The notes under the pieces were generated by a model that searched no databases, had not been told where the DNA came from, and saw only the letters and a program-made list of their open reading frames with translations. The translations under genes and the position numbers were made by a program. Positions 24,283 to 33,682 of a DNA stretch of 64,000 bases are shown here, piece by piece (the first letter of the stretch is position 1; every line of letters begins with the position of its first letter). Source of the stretch: Flavobacterium sp. CF108 (GTDB lineage Bacteria; Bacteroidota; Bacteroidia; Flavobacteriales; Flavobacteriaceae); contig NZ_FQWW01000007.1 of the NCBI RefSeq assembly GCF_900129795.1, forward strand, positions 310,001-374,000. The letters are read 5' to 3'.

Positions 24283-25389
24283 ATGGCAAGATCTGATGAT
24301 GGGTGTTTTGGAATTTTCGGTGCGATCGTTATTATAATACTTGTAATTGTCGAAACATTCAAAGGTAATTTTATCCCAATACTGATTATTGCGGGTATTT
24401 TTTTACTATTCAAAATATTTATATGGTGGTCAGAACTAAAGCGTAAAAATGATCAAATAAGGACAGAAGGTGGAAAAGAAAATAATTATGGACCATATTT
24501 ACTAGGAATAATAATTTTGGGCGGAATTCTGGTAAACATTTATTTTAAAAATAATCATCGAAGCACTAATACAGAATCCATTGTATCGGACCCTTATCCG
24601 ATTTCGCAGCCTACAATAACGAAAACAGAAATCAAAAAAGAGATCCCAAAAGAAATCTTGTGGAGTCAAAAAAGCTTTGGTAACACTGAGTTTCAACTTC
24701 CGGAGAATATGTTTTTTAAAGAAAGTTTATCAAATTCAGAAAGCCAAGTCTACATTGATGACTCTCAATATTTGTCGCTAACAATAACAGGGAAATTTTT
24801 GGATGAAGAAAGCAAAGATAAAAGAATAGATGATTTTAGCGAGAATTTAAAAGCCTTCGCAGAATCATTTAACGAAAATAATAGACGAAATTTTGATGAT
24901 TTCAAACTTGAAAATTATGAAATTACAAGTTTTGGAAATGTAAGGGCAATAAAAATTCAGCAAACTTCATCAAAAGTTTCAGGAAAAAATATTGAAATCT
25001 TAGTGACTAGCTATGAAGTTATTGCTAATCCTTATTATTATGATATTACATTTTCATATCCTAAAGACAGTGTTAAATTCATTGACACTTTTGAAAAAAT
25101 TAGTAAGTTATTTGTCTTTACTAAATTGCCAAACAATAATCAGGTTGAAATGGAAACTTCCGCTGATTTGGGACCTGGATATTATGTCGTGGTAAGCAAC
25201 CTGATTGACAAAATTTATTTTTATGACAAACCAGACGACACTTTTATTCGAAAAGCTTTCTTAGTGGGCGATGAAAAAGTTTTTGTTGAAAAAATTTCAA
25301 ACAGTTTTGGATATATTGAGTTTAAAAATAATCGTGGTTTAATAAGTAAAGGTTGGGTAAAATTAAAATACTTAGATAAAATAAATTAG
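24283..25389 (+). CDS. Membrane protein with C-terminal SH3-like domain
   Basis: 368 residues. Two or three N-terminal membrane helices are visible (IFGAIVIIILVIVETF, FIPILIIAGIFLLFKIFIWW, YLLGIIILGGILVNIYF). An extracytoplasmic part of ~170 residues follows (IPKEILWSQKSFGNTEFQLPENM...), resembling the small beta domains of secreted PsbP-like or lipoprotein-type proteins. The last ~75 residues (GPGYYVVVSNLIDKIYFYDKPDDTF...LISKGWVKLKYLDKI) look like a bacterial SH3 domain. No catalytic motif is seen. There is no attC-like site on either side. Confidence 0.7.
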   Translation: MARSDDGCFGIFGAIVIIILVIVETFKGNFIPILIIAGIFLLFKIFIWWSELKRKNDQIRTEGGKENNYGPYLLGIIILGGILVNIYFKNNHRSTNTESIVSDPYPISQPTITKTEIKKEIPKEILWSQKSFGNTEFQLPENMFFKESLSNSESQVYIDDSQYLSLTITGKFLDEESKDKRIDDFSENLKAFAESFNENNRRNFDDFKLENYEITSFGNVRAIKIQQTSSKVSGKNIEILVTSYEVIANPYYYDITFSYPKDSVKFIDTFEKISKLFVFTKLPNNNQVEMETSADLGPGYYVVVSNLIDKIYFYDKPDDTFIRKAFLVGDEKVFVEKISNSFGYIEFKNNRGLISKGWVKLKYLDKIN

Positions 25390-25547
25390 AAAGTATCACG
25401 TAAAAAACGAGTAATTATACTTGCGGAATTCATTCGTTAAAGAACTACTTTGTCAAAAAAATTGCAGAAAACTTAAATTATCAAAAACAAGTTAAGAATT
25501 AAATTACTACAGACATTAATTTGAATTCTAATCATAATACACAAAAT

Positions 25548-26294
25548 ATGAAATATATGCTTACTGGGATAGAAGTTCATCCTGATTTAGGTTTTGGAAT
25601 TACAGCCGACTCGTATTATCACAGTGCTGAACATTTAATGACAAATCATTTTGAACATTATGATTTGACACAACAAGTAGAAATGCCTCAAAATTTTCTA
25701 TTTAGACATTCTATAGAATTATATCTAAAATCTCTAATAATAATTTTCCATAAAGAGCTTAATATTGATTATGGAAACGTAGCTTTCGATAGTGATGATC
25801 CAGAAGCTTTTGTCGATGGAAAATGGAGAAAACTGTATTCTTCTCACTTTATAGACAAACTCTACGATTATTGGTTAAACAATTTACTTCTTCCAAACAT
25901 TCAAAAACTGACTGATTTAGCTCCTAAAGGTGATTGGCAAGAATATAAAAAAATAACAACTCTATTTAGGATAATTTCAAAATACGATCAGGATAGTTCT
26001 TATTTCAGATACCCAATAACTAAAAATTCAGCCTTAGATAATGAAAAAAACACAATGCAAAAATTTAAAGCAAAGGACAATATCGAGGATTTGATAAATG
26101 AGATGCAAGAAAAAAATGGAGATAAAAAAGGTAACTTAACAATGCTTGTTTTTGACAATCAAGATAATATAATTGAAGCTTTTCACAAAGCAGATAATGT
26201 TCTTCCAGAAGTTAGAGATGCATTATATGAAGTTGCATCGTACTTCCATGGAATCCACATAATGACTAGAGTTACTCTATGTGGAGGAATGTAA
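25548..26294 (+). CDS. Hypothetical protein with HEPN-like N-terminus
   Basis: The frame is open from a TTG at 25521, but an ATG at 25548 (MKYMLTGIEVHPDLGFGI) is a more natural start, giving 248 residues. Residues ~40-70 read QNFLFRHSIELYLKSLIIIFHKEL, the RHxIELxLK helix seen in several HEPN-like or MAE_28990-like helical proteins. A long variable helical middle and a C-terminal helix (VRDALYEVASYFHGIHIMTR) follow. I do not recognise a catalytic motif. A 131-bp gap with no recognisable repeat separates it from the SH3-like gene. Confidence 0.6.
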   Translation: MKYMLTGIEVHPDLGFGITADSYYHSAEHLMTNHFEHYDLTQQVEMPQNFLFRHSIELYLKSLIIIFHKELNIDYGNVAFDSDDPEAFVDGKWRKLYSSHFIDKLYDYWLNNLLLPNIQKLTDLAPKGDWQEYKKITTLFRIISKYDQDSSYFRYPITKNSALDNEKNTMQKFKAKDNIEDLINEMQEKNGDKKGNLTMLVFDNQDNIIEAFHKADNVLPEVRDALYEVASYFHGIHIMTRVTLCGGM

Positions 26295-26526
26295 ATAATA
26301 TTAACTGAGCTTTTAAAATACTTGGCTTACAAACAGTGCATTTTATGACGAGATTGAGTCTCCTTTATATTTTTATACAATACTATGATTGGATGAAGAG
26401 GATTTATGTTATTATCAAAAAAATCAAATAGTGACTAAACGACATTTTTTAAATAAGTATACAGTATATTGTTAACTCAAGGGCTTTTTTTAAAGTCAGT
26501 TAGGATCTCAAACGGGTATTTATATG

Positions 26527-26556
26527 AAATTAATTCTTTTATTAAAGAATTAATTT
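26527..26556. repeat. 13-bp perfect inverted repeat in a 322-bp gene-free gap
   Basis: AAATTAATTCTTT (26527-26539), TATT, then AAAGAATTAATTT (26544-26556). There is no T-tract, so an operator or structured leader of the 78-aa gene is as likely as a terminator. The rest of 26295-26616 shows no coding sequence. Confidence 0.6.
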
Positions 26557-26616
26557 ACAATTCTAAATATCGTATCTAGAATCTGTAAATAAATAAAATA
26601 AATAAAAATCAATAAA

Positions 26617-26853
26617 ATGGAAAGAAAAGCAATTTCAATGTCCCATAACATGAAAGGTATATTAGATGATGACTATACTTTATATAATGATGGGACAATA
26701 TTACATCTATACGATAAACATACTTATCCTGGTGGGCAAAATATTGAAGAATACCTAACAGTTGCTGATTTGTCACAAGCCTTAAAGCAACGACTTTTTA
26801 ATTCGGCCAAAGAGGAAGATAAAGAATTAGTTCGTGTAGTATTAGATTTGTAA
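26617..26853 (+). CDS. Small hypothetical protein, 78 aa
   Basis: A small acidic soluble protein: MERKAISMSHNMKGILDDDYTLYNDGTILHLYDKHTYPGG, with two predicted beta hairpins, then EYLTVADLSQALKQRLFNSA and DKELVRVVLDL helices. I know no family name. It precedes, at 83 bp, another small protein on the same strand. Clear ORF usage and tight fit between gaps support it as a real gene. Confidence 0.55.
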   Translation: MERKAISMSHNMKGILDDDYTLYNDGTILHLYDKHTYPGGQNIEEYLTVADLSQALKQRLFNSAKEEDKELVRVVLDL

Positions 26854-26936
26854 AAATGATACATTAGGACGATCTTATATTTCTTGAGTAATAAATATTT
26901 ACATTGTAAATAATATTAATACCAAACATAATAAAT

Positions 26937-27512
26937 ATGAAACAAACCGAAAAATTAGATTTATTACTTCGAGAACTTTACAAACACAAATTTGATGGGC
27001 ATGTTCATTCTTTAACGCAAATATGTGAAGAGAAGGATCTCCCAATAGAACCACACAATGAAGTGAGATTGTTAGCTCATAGATTGATAGACGACGGATT
27101 TATTACTGGAAATTTTACATTGGATGATTGTTTAGCAGAGATTACTAGCTATGGTGTAGAATATTGTGAGGATGATTCCTATACTTATAAAGGTTCTTCT
27201 CTTATTACAAATAACTATATTTCTATTTCTAACAGTCCAAATAGCAATATAGTTTCAGAATCAAAAAATGTTACTATTAATTTTACCAATTATTCAAGTA
27301 TAAAAGGAAAAATTAGCGAGATAAAAGATGCAATAAATTCTGCGACTTTAGATGATGAGACTAGAACTGATTTATTAGATTGTTTAGAGGAGGTTGAGAC
27401 GTCAATTGATGCTGGTAAAAAGCCTAAATTTTCCATGAAGCAATTAATAGAAATAGGCGCAAATGTTTCAGGAATTACTTCATTAATAGTTGAATTAAGC
27501 CAATTACTTTAA
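26937..27512 (+). CDS. Hypothetical protein with winged-helix-like N-terminus
   Basis: 191 residues. Residues ~1-75 look like a winged helix (EKLDLLLRELYKHK, LTQICEEKDLPIEPHNEVRLLAHRLIDDGFI, LAEITSYGVEYCEDD). The middle (SLITNNYISISNSPNSNIVSESKNVTINF) is a serine/asparagine-rich beta-type stretch, as in small defence-associated adaptors. The C-terminus is a helical bundle (IKGKISEIKDAINS, TRTDLLDCLEEVETSIDAG, GITSLIVELSQLL). The terminal helix is hydrophobic but not a clear TM. A role as sensor or adaptor is speculative. Confidence 0.6.
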   Translation: MKQTEKLDLLLRELYKHKFDGHVHSLTQICEEKDLPIEPHNEVRLLAHRLIDDGFITGNFTLDDCLAEITSYGVEYCEDDSYTYKGSSLITNNYISISNSPNSNIVSESKNVTINFTNYSSIKGKISEIKDAINSATLDDETRTDLLDCLEEVETSIDAGKKPKFSMKQLIEIGANVSGITSLIVELSQLL

Positions 27513-27673
27513 GAAAGTAAAATTAAATTCAATTTTAGCAGTAAATACTTTTGATACCTGAAAAATGTACAGATAAAAAGGGTTTATAAGCTAAATTCAG
27601 TTAGTTGAATAAATTAGTTAAAAAGGCTTTTTAGACTGTCTGAAAATAAAAATAAAATCGAAATATTATAAAA

Positions 27674-28801
27674 ATGAAATTATATATAGACGAAAGTGGA
27701 AACACAGGCGAAACGTTGAGCCAAGATGGAAATTTTAATTTTGCTGACCAACCATTTTATGTGCTTTCGGGCTTATTAATTAATGATACGGCTAAAGTCG
27801 CTCTGGAATCATTCATTTCTCAATTGAAGGTAAAATATCATATACAAGGAAACGAGCTCAAATCAAAAGGAATTTATAAAACTAAATCTAACTTTTTAAA
27901 AGAGTTAGTTGATTATTTAACGGATAAAAAAATTCCAGTATTTACGGAATTAATGGATAAACTATATTATCTCGATACTCAGTTAATTGAATATTTTATT
28001 GTTCCTTATTATTCTTTGGAATTTAATAACTTAAATATTGAGAAGAAGAGAATAATTTCTGCTGAACTTGGGAAATTTTTAAATCAAGATATTTATGATA
28101 AATTTCTAAATGCAATTAAAATTAATTCGCATGAGTCATTAGAAGAATTTTATGAGGTTTTAATTAATCACTTTGATGCAATAAATGAGAATGCATTGAA
28201 AAAAAATGTTGAATTAACTAAAGAGGACTATTTTGACGAAAAAGCAATAAATCCAGAAGCTGCATTGCGTAAATTTTTCCCAATACCTGATGAAAACCCA
28301 AACAATCGACTAATACATCTTTTACCGAATTATAATGCGTTCACTAATTTAATTGGCAGAGTCCAGAAATATGTTATTGATTTCACAAGTAAAGATTATT
28401 TTGATATAATACATGATGAACAAAAGCAATTTGATGTCATTTATATTAAAACTATTCAATCGATGATGCAATTAAATTTAGATTCAATTGTTGAGAATAC
28501 TCAACTTGCATCAAAAGGCACATTTAATTTAAATGAAAGTATTAGCTTAAGTTTTATAGATTCGAAAACTGATATATCAATTCAGGTTGCTGACTTACTT
28601 TCAGGTTTTATTATGAGATTTTGGTTAGATTTCAAAAATGGCAACAAAATTAATGTAGAAAAATATTTGCCACTGATGATAAAATTGAATCATCCACTTC
28701 CTGGCTCATCAATTGGTATAAATTATATGGTTCCTTATTTCGATCATACAGATATTACAAAAAAAATGATAGAAACTGCTATGTCTAAAAATGCTTTGTA
28801 A
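27674..28801 (+). CDS. DUF3800-family protein
   Basis: 375 residues starting MKLYIDESGNTGETL, the DUF3800 signature (yxDESG), followed by FYVLSGLLINDTAKVALE. A near-C-terminal motif SLSFIDSKTDISIQVADLLSGF (residues ~297-318) completes the conserved D...D...QxAD set of the RNase H-like fold. DUF3800 proteins are frequent in phage, plasmid and defence contexts and are suspected nucleases. It is longer than typical (~250 aa) because of a helical insert in the middle. It is flanked by two proteins with winged-helix-like N-termini. Confidence 0.85.
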   Translation: MKLYIDESGNTGETLSQDGNFNFADQPFYVLSGLLINDTAKVALESFISQLKVKYHIQGNELKSKGIYKTKSNFLKELVDYLTDKKIPVFTELMDKLYYLDTQLIEYFIVPYYSLEFNNLNIEKKRIISAELGKFLNQDIYDKFLNAIKINSHESLEEFYEVLINHFDAINENALKKNVELTKEDYFDEKAINPEAALRKFFPIPDENPNNRLIHLLPNYNAFTNLIGRVQKYVIDFTSKDYFDIIHDEQKQFDVIYIKTIQSMMQLNLDSIVENTQLASKGTFNLNESISLSFIDSKTDISIQVADLLSGFIMRFWLDFKNGNKINVEKYLPLMIKLNHPLPGSSIGINYMVPYFDHTDITKKMIETAMSKNAL

Positions 28802-28835
28802 ATTGTAAAAATTGTATAGAAATAAAAAGTAAAAA

Positions 28836-29228
28836 ATGAAAATAGATCATAATAAGATTGAAAGTTTGCTGATTGAAATTCATAAATCAAATTATTACAT
28901 AATGCCCCTTGCAGATGATTTTCAGTCAAATGAAGAATACAAATTATATGTAAATCATATTGAAATTATGATTGAAGAATTGGGACTAATAAACAATTTT
29001 GAAAGTAAAAAATCAACATTATATCTTACAAAATTTGGGAGAAATGTTATTGTTAACTACGGAGGCTGGATCAAATATTTAGAACATGAGGCAAAAGTTC
29101 AAGATAGAGTTGAATTGAAAGCTCAATATGATTTAAAAATATCAAAATATTTAGCCAAAACGAGATTTTGGCCTTTAATCATTTCCATAATAAGTTTATT
29201 GCTAACTATTGGAAATATGTTGCTATAA
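28836..29228 (+). CDS. Small protein with winged-helix-like N-terminus and C-terminal membrane anchor
   Basis: 130 residues. The N-terminal ~75 residues suggest a winged helix (KIESLLIEIHKSNYYI, HIEIMIEELGLINNFES, STLYLTKFGRNVI). A charged linker (EHEAKVQDRVELKAQYDLKI) leads to one strongly hydrophobic C-terminal helix (FWPLIISIISLLLTIGNMLL). It lies 34 bp after the DUF3800 gene and is probably co-transcribed with it. A tail-anchored partner of DUF3800 is a plausible guess without further evidence. Confidence 0.65.
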   Translation: MKIDHNKIESLLIEIHKSNYYIMPLADDFQSNEEYKLYVNHIEIMIEELGLINNFESKKSTLYLTKFGRNVIVNYGGWIKYLEHEAKVQDRVELKAQYDLKISKYLAKTRFWPLIISIISLLLTIGNMLL

Positions 29229-29302
29229 AAATTTGAAGTAAATTTAATAAAGGAGTTTGTAGATTTAAATTTTATTATAAAAACAAAAACTAGATTTAAA
29301 AT

Positions 29303-29327
29303 AAAGGGATACAATTTGTATCCCTTT
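29303..29327. terminator. Bidirectional terminator between convergent genes
   Basis: AAAGGGATACAA (29303-29314) and TTGTATCCCTTT (29316-29327) pair perfectly around one base. It lies between the plus-strand cargo and the minus-strand gene at 29332. Confidence 0.8.
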
Positions 29328-29331
29328 GTTG

Positions 29332-29592
29332 TTAACAAATAATTTGTTCTAACTTTTCTAATAATTTAATAATATCCAGTGATTCTTTAGATTTAGGAAT
29401 TCCGTTCCAATTCCAAGGGTCTTCGACAGCTTCTATTTTTAGTAATAGTTTTTGAACTTCTTTGATTTTAAGTCGGTCTAATTCACCGGATTTAATTGTG
29501 TCTTTACAGTATCTTATAGCATTATGCTTTATATAATTACTGAAGTATTTCTTCTGAGATTCGATTTGAATCTTAATAAAATTTAAACTCAT
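29332..29592 (-). CDS. Small hypothetical protein
   Basis: The frame is open to an ATG at 29655, but an internal methionine at 29592 (MSLNFIKIQIESQKKYFSNY) looks like the better start, giving 86 residues. It is lysine-rich and helical, with DPWNWNGIPKSKESLDII near the C-terminus. I recognise no family. It is convergent with the DUF3800 block and shares the bidirectional terminator. The longer start remains possible. Confidence 0.5.
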   Translation of the reverse strand: MSLNFIKIQIESQKKYFSNYIKHNAIRYCKDTIKSGELDRLKIKEVQKLLLKIEAVEDPWNWNGIPKSKESLDIIKLLEKLEQIIC

Positions 29593-29798
29593 ATTTCTTT
29601 TTTTAAAATTAAGTAGTAAAGGTATTTTATCAGTTAATTTTAAAAAAGGACACAAAAAATCGAGTAAATATTTTATTGTTATTAGATCATATATATGTGA
29701 TTAATACTTGATTTTTAGATGTTTGATTTTTAAATAAGATTAAGCTTTTTAAATTTTGTATTTTATGCAGTTAAAGGATATTAATAAAACCAAAAGTT

Positions 29799-31481
29799 TT
29801 ATTCTTCTTTTATTTCTATATTTTTCTTTATCTCTTTAATAAAATAGGAGGTAGTTATGCCGGTTCTGGCATAAAAAGCATTTGTAAAACGCTGGATAGT
29901 GCTAAAACCAACTTCCTCTGCTAGCGCCTTATTGGTATAATTCTGAAACATTTTGTCCTGTTTCATAAGGTTGATAATGTAATCTATTTTTAGATCATTT
30001 ACATAGTCAGTAAATTTCTTGCCACGAAAATGGTATACTATTTTATATAAATAATTAATATTGGTATTAAAAGAAACTGCAAGTTTTGCAAGAGTCACAT
30101 TCTTTTCAAGAAACTTTTTTTCTTTTTCAAATTTCTCCAATTTTAAAAGAAGCGAAGAGATAGTATCCTGGCTGATGTCTTCGATGCTGTTGGTGGGAGT
30201 TTTATTATCTGTTTTTGTCTCTGCTTTTTTCTCCATTAACTCGATAAAATTTTGTTTGTATTTGCTTTTATTTCTTTTATATCTGTAAAAAATAAATAAG
30301 AAAGCAAGTAGCAATCCGGTAACGATAAGAGTAAAAATTAGGTCATTATATTTTCTTAACTCAAGGGAATACTCAATATTTTTCATTTCCTTCAATATTT
30401 TCTGACTGTCATAGTCATTGTAGATTCTGCCGGTTAAATATTGATATCGATTATCAAGAATACTATCGGCCTTAAGCATCCTTTTTATATAATGGAGCTG
30501 CTCGTTAAGGTCTTTTTTTGATTTGTAGTAATCAATTAGTAATTGATAATTTTCTATAAGATCAGGACGTATGTATTTTTTATCACCGAAAATTTTGTCG
30601 ACCTTCTTAAAATAGGGTAGTGCCTTTTGAAACTTATCAAGCTTCCAGTAACTTTTACCTATATAAAAATATCCTACAGATTCATTGGCAAAATCCTTTG
30701 ATTCCTTAAGAGGATTAATTACAGACGTAATTTTCTCAATCGACGTTTGATAGTTACCCTTGAAATATTGATTGATACCTTCAGAGTGAATAAAATAAAT
30801 GTCCATTTCATTATTATTGAGTTTTTTCCCCTCTGCAAGTCCTTTTTTGTTCATTTCTGTACATAAGCCGTAATTTCCAATCCTATTATAACAAAGTCCA
30901 AGGGAATGGACTGAGTTTAGATATGGTCTTGAATCTTCATCCTTATAATAGTCTATGCATTCTTTAAACAATGAAATAGCCTCATTATAGAAGCCCAAAT
31001 AGTATTTAATATGAGCAATATTATATTTCACTTTATGAACTAAATATTCATCGCGGGTTTGGGAAATGAACTTATTTGCAATTAAGTAATTATCCAGAGC
31101 AGATTTATGCTGTTTCATACCATAGTAAGCAATCCCTTTAGTTAAATAGGCGGAACCGATTAGAGCATTATCGTCCGTTTGTTTTGCTGTATAGATCATG
31201 CTGTCTGCATAGACCAGCTTTAAATTGTCTTTTGAGTAATGCAGATAATTTTTATATCCATTTATAATCTCCTCAGAGTTCTCTTCGGATTTCGCTTTAT
31301 AAAGAAAAGATTTTAAGTAAAGAGCCTGGATTTTGGAATTTTTATGAGAATCCTCGATACGTTGAAAAAGGTAATCATAGTCTTTGTTTTGAATTGTATC
31401 AGGAATTTGAATTGCAGTTTTCTGGCCATAAAGATTAACTGCCAAAGATAGATAGATTATTAAATAAAGTGTTTTGATCAT
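29799..31481 (-). CDS. TPR-containing membrane regulator with AraC-type HTH
   Basis: 560 residues. A signal or export segment (TLYLIIYLSLAVNLYGQ) is followed by tetratricopeptide repeats over residues ~60-340 (for example NALIGSAYLTKGIAYYGMKQHKSAL). A single TM (LIFTLIVTGLLLAFLFIFY, ~375-393) leads to a cytoplasmic C-terminal AraC-like HTH (FTDYVNDLKIDYIINLMKQD...NKALAEEVGFSTIQRFTNAFYARTG). This periplasmic TPR/TM/HTH design is common in Bacteroidetes as a one-component transmembrane regulator. It is divergent from the lipoprotein gene at 31810, with palindromes in the shared upstream region. Confidence 0.88.
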   Translation of the reverse strand: MIKTLYLIIYLSLAVNLYGQKTAIQIPDTIQNKDYDYLFQRIEDSHKNSKIQALYLKSFLYKAKSEENSEEIINGYKNYLHYSKDNLKLVYADSMIYTAKQTDDNALIGSAYLTKGIAYYGMKQHKSALDNYLIANKFISQTRDEYLVHKVKYNIAHIKYYLGFYNEAISLFKECIDYYKDEDSRPYLNSVHSLGLCYNRIGNYGLCTEMNKKGLAEGKKLNNNEMDIYFIHSEGINQYFKGNYQTSIEKITSVINPLKESKDFANESVGYFYIGKSYWKLDKFQKALPYFKKVDKIFGDKKYIRPDLIENYQLLIDYYKSKKDLNEQLHYIKRMLKADSILDNRYQYLTGRIYNDYDSQKILKEMKNIEYSLELRKYNDLIFTLIVTGLLLAFLFIFYRYKRNKSKYKQNFIELMEKKAETKTDNKTPTNSIEDISQDTISSLLLKLEKFEKEKKFLEKNVTLAKLAVSFNTNINYLYKIVYHFRGKKFTDYVNDLKIDYIINLMKQDKMFQNYTNKALAEEVGFSTIQRFTNAFYARTGITTSYFIKEIKKNIEIKEE

Positions 31482-31696
31482 AGTAGTGGATTATAGGTTA
31501 AGAGATACCATTTGCTTTTTTATATGCTGTTAAAATAAATGTCAGATATAAAAAAAGGATCTCAAATTTAATATAAACAATTGAAAATGAGCGCTTTTTT
31601 GGATGTAAAATGGTGTGTTGATTTTAGTAAAATCCACACTTTTATTTTCTAAAATCCACAAGTAATGTGTTGTGTATAAAAAATAGTGCGTCTAGA

Positions 31697-31740
31697 TTTG
31701 CTTTGAATTCAAAAGCAAAAAATTTAGCATCGTGCTAAAT
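31697..31740. promoter_or_regulatory. Two adjacent inverted repeats in the divergent intergenic region
   Basis: TTTGCTTT...AAAGCAAA (31697-31719, around GAATTC) and ATTTAGCA-TCG-TGCTAAAT (31722-31740). They lie between the regulator (minus, start 31481) and the lipoprotein (plus, start 31810). They may be operators or structured leader elements; nothing else is evident in 31482-31809. Confidence 0.45.
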
Positions 31741-31809
31741 AATAGTTCTGCTGACCCGGGTGAAATGAACTGAGAATTATTTCTCATTCACATTCAAATA
31801 ATCTTAATC

Positions 31810-32490
31810 ATGAAAAAGTTATCATTATGCAACGTTTTCTTTTGTATGTTAGTTTCATGTTCAACAGAATCAGATATAGAATTATCTGACAATCCATCTA
31901 ACAACACTAGTACATCAAAAAAGTCTTCTATTCTATCAGGCAATCAATCAAACCCATTTGATGGGGATGGTAAAAAATACGATGATGCACTTCTTTCTTA
32001 TTTACAAAATAATGAAGCCCCAGATACGATAGAAGAATTAACCGCTCAAATTCAATTTATTTCAGAAGAGTATACAACTTCAAATAATAATTTGACCATT
32101 ACCCCTGAGCATGTTTCTTTAATTATGAATGACCCGATAAATAAATTATTAGGAACTATTGAGAATTCCTCTTTAGGTATGCAGGCGAAGGCAGAAGTTG
32201 TAGGTTTCATTGAAAATTTAATTGATCTTCAGGAAGAAGAATATGAGCAAATTTATAATTACATCATTTCTTATGAAACGCAGGTAATTGCTAATACAGA
32301 ATTGAGTACCGAAGAAAAGCAAAGCATTCTTATTATTTCCTCAATTTCAACCTACGCACTTGAAGGAGAATCAAAACGGAAAGATAAAGATTGGGAAACA
32401 TCAGTAGGCAACAGAGAACCAAAACCGTTTTTCGATTATAATCAGACGCCCCTTATTTCTCTCATTGCATTGCTTGATGCAATCATTTAG
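31810..32490 (+). CDS. Putative lipoprotein
   Basis: 226 residues with a lipobox-like N-terminus (LSLCNVFFCMLVSCSTES, cysteine about residue 17). A serine/asparagine-rich linker (LSDNPSNNTSTSKKSS) and an acidic helical body (PDTIEELTAQIQFISEEY, FIENLIDLQEEEYEQIYNYI) follow. No enzyme motif is seen and I recognise no family. Being divergent from the TPR/AraC regulator, it may be that regulator's target. A long-arm hairpin follows the stop. Confidence 0.65.
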   Translation: MKKLSLCNVFFCMLVSCSTESDIELSDNPSNNTSTSKKSSILSGNQSNPFDGDGKKYDDALLSYLQNNEAPDTIEELTAQIQFISEEYTTSNNNLTITPEHVSLIMNDPINKLLGTIENSSLGMQAKAEVVGFIENLIDLQEEEYEQIYNYIISYETQVIANTELSTEEKQSILIISSISTYALEGESKRKDKDWETSVGNREPKPFFDYNQTPLISLIALLDAII

Positions 32491-32502
32491 CTCAGTTTTT
32501 GT

Positions 32503-32565
32503 GATGAAATAAAGACTCATTTTAGAGGCTAGAGAAAACCTATTTATGTGAGTCTTTATTTCATC
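32503..32565 (+). terminator. 17-bp inverted repeat after the lipoprotein gene, probable terminator
   Basis: GATGAAATAAAGACTCA (32503-32519) pairs perfectly with TGAGTCTTTATTTCATC (32549-32565) across a 29-base loop. No strong T-tract follows. The rest of 32491-32759 is non-coding. Confidence 0.6.
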
Positions 32566-32759
32566 TTAAAACCTTCTAATTAGGATGAAACTTTTGCCAG
32601 TATTATAACTCTAATCCCAGAAAATCCAAACTTATTTATCTATAATAGAAATCAATACCTGTTTCTTGTCATTTAGAAGGGGTTTTATGCTGTCTCTTAA
32701 GGGTAAGATATCAGTATTATTTCTGCTTTTATAAGATGTTTTTTTGAACTATTCTAAAC

Positions 32760-33647
32760 ATGATCAAAGATTTAATAAATATTGAACTAAAAGACCTGCC
32801 TGTTGAAGGTTTGGATATTCACATCATCAAAAAATATGTGATTAAAACGAGTAGTGATGAATCCTTCATTGTCAATAATTTTTCAATACTGCTTATAAAA
32901 TCAGGTAAGTTTAAAATTCAGCTAAAAGAAATTACACAGGAATTAACGGCAAGAGATTTAATGATTATTCCTAAAAATTCTTTTTGTACGCTATTGGAAG
33001 TTCATGATAAAATGCAATTATTTTTAATTTCATTCACGTCAGATTTTGTCTTTAAAAATTCTTTAAAGAAAGAATTAGTGGAATCTTTTTATTTTTTGAT
33101 TGCAAAATCTTCAATGAAAATTCAACTGGAAGAAAAGGACTTTTTAGTACTGTCGCTCATTTATAAACTTATTTATTTAGTTATTAAGGATGTGGAAAAA
33201 AGTGTTTTTGATCAGGAATTACAGCGTATCAGTTTTAATCTATTTCTATATGAACTAAAACAGATATATGTAAGATACAATAATGATTTAATACTAAATC
33301 TAGCAAGAAAGGAAAGCCTTACAATTGAGTTTCTTACCATTGTTACAATTCATTGTATGAAACATCACAGCGTGAAGTTTTACGCGGGATCTTTATTTGT
33401 TACCTCTGGATATTTAAGTAAAATAGTTAAACAAACAACAGGAAAAACTCTTAAAGGGATAATTGCAGATGCTATCATTATTGAAGCCAAGAATCTTCTC
33501 GAAGATTTGCATTTAACAATTACTATGATTGCTGAAGAATTGGAATTTAGCGATGCATATACTTTTAGTAAATTTTTCAAAAAACATACTTCCATTTCGC
33601 CATCTGAATATCGTTCGAATACTATCGAGAGGTTCAAGAACCGTTAG
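32760..33647 (+). CDS. AraC-family transcriptional regulator
   Basis: 295 residues. The N-terminal half resembles an AraC cupin sensor (SFIVNNFSILLIKSGKFKIQL, LTARDLMIIPKNSF). The C-terminal ~100 residues form two HTH motifs (VTSGYLSKIVKQTTGKTLKGII and ITMIAEELEFSDAYTFSKFFKKHTSISPSEYR), the AraC signature. It opens a plus-strand run that leads to the tra genes, so it may regulate transfer or the adjacent ICE genes. It is full length. Confidence 0.9.
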   Translation: MIKDLINIELKDLPVEGLDIHIIKKYVIKTSSDESFIVNNFSILLIKSGKFKIQLKEITQELTARDLMIIPKNSFCTLLEVHDKMQLFLISFTSDFVFKNSLKKELVESFYFLIAKSSMKIQLEEKDFLVLSLIYKLIYLVIKDVEKSVFDQELQRISFNLFLYELKQIYVRYNNDLILNLARKESLTIEFLTIVTIHCMKHHSVKFYAGSLFVTSGYLSKIVKQTTGKTLKGIIADAIIIEAKNLLEDLHLTITMIAEELEFSDAYTFSKFFKKHTSISPSEYRSNTIERFKNR

Positions 33648-33682
33648 TTTTCGTTGCACTAAATGTAAATTAAAACAACAGT

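Noticed and set aside
12300..24300. Checked the repeated elements as a possible CRISPR array.
   Set aside because: The repeats are ~129 bp, separated by whole genes and divergent; there are no short regular repeats with unique spacers and no cas genes.
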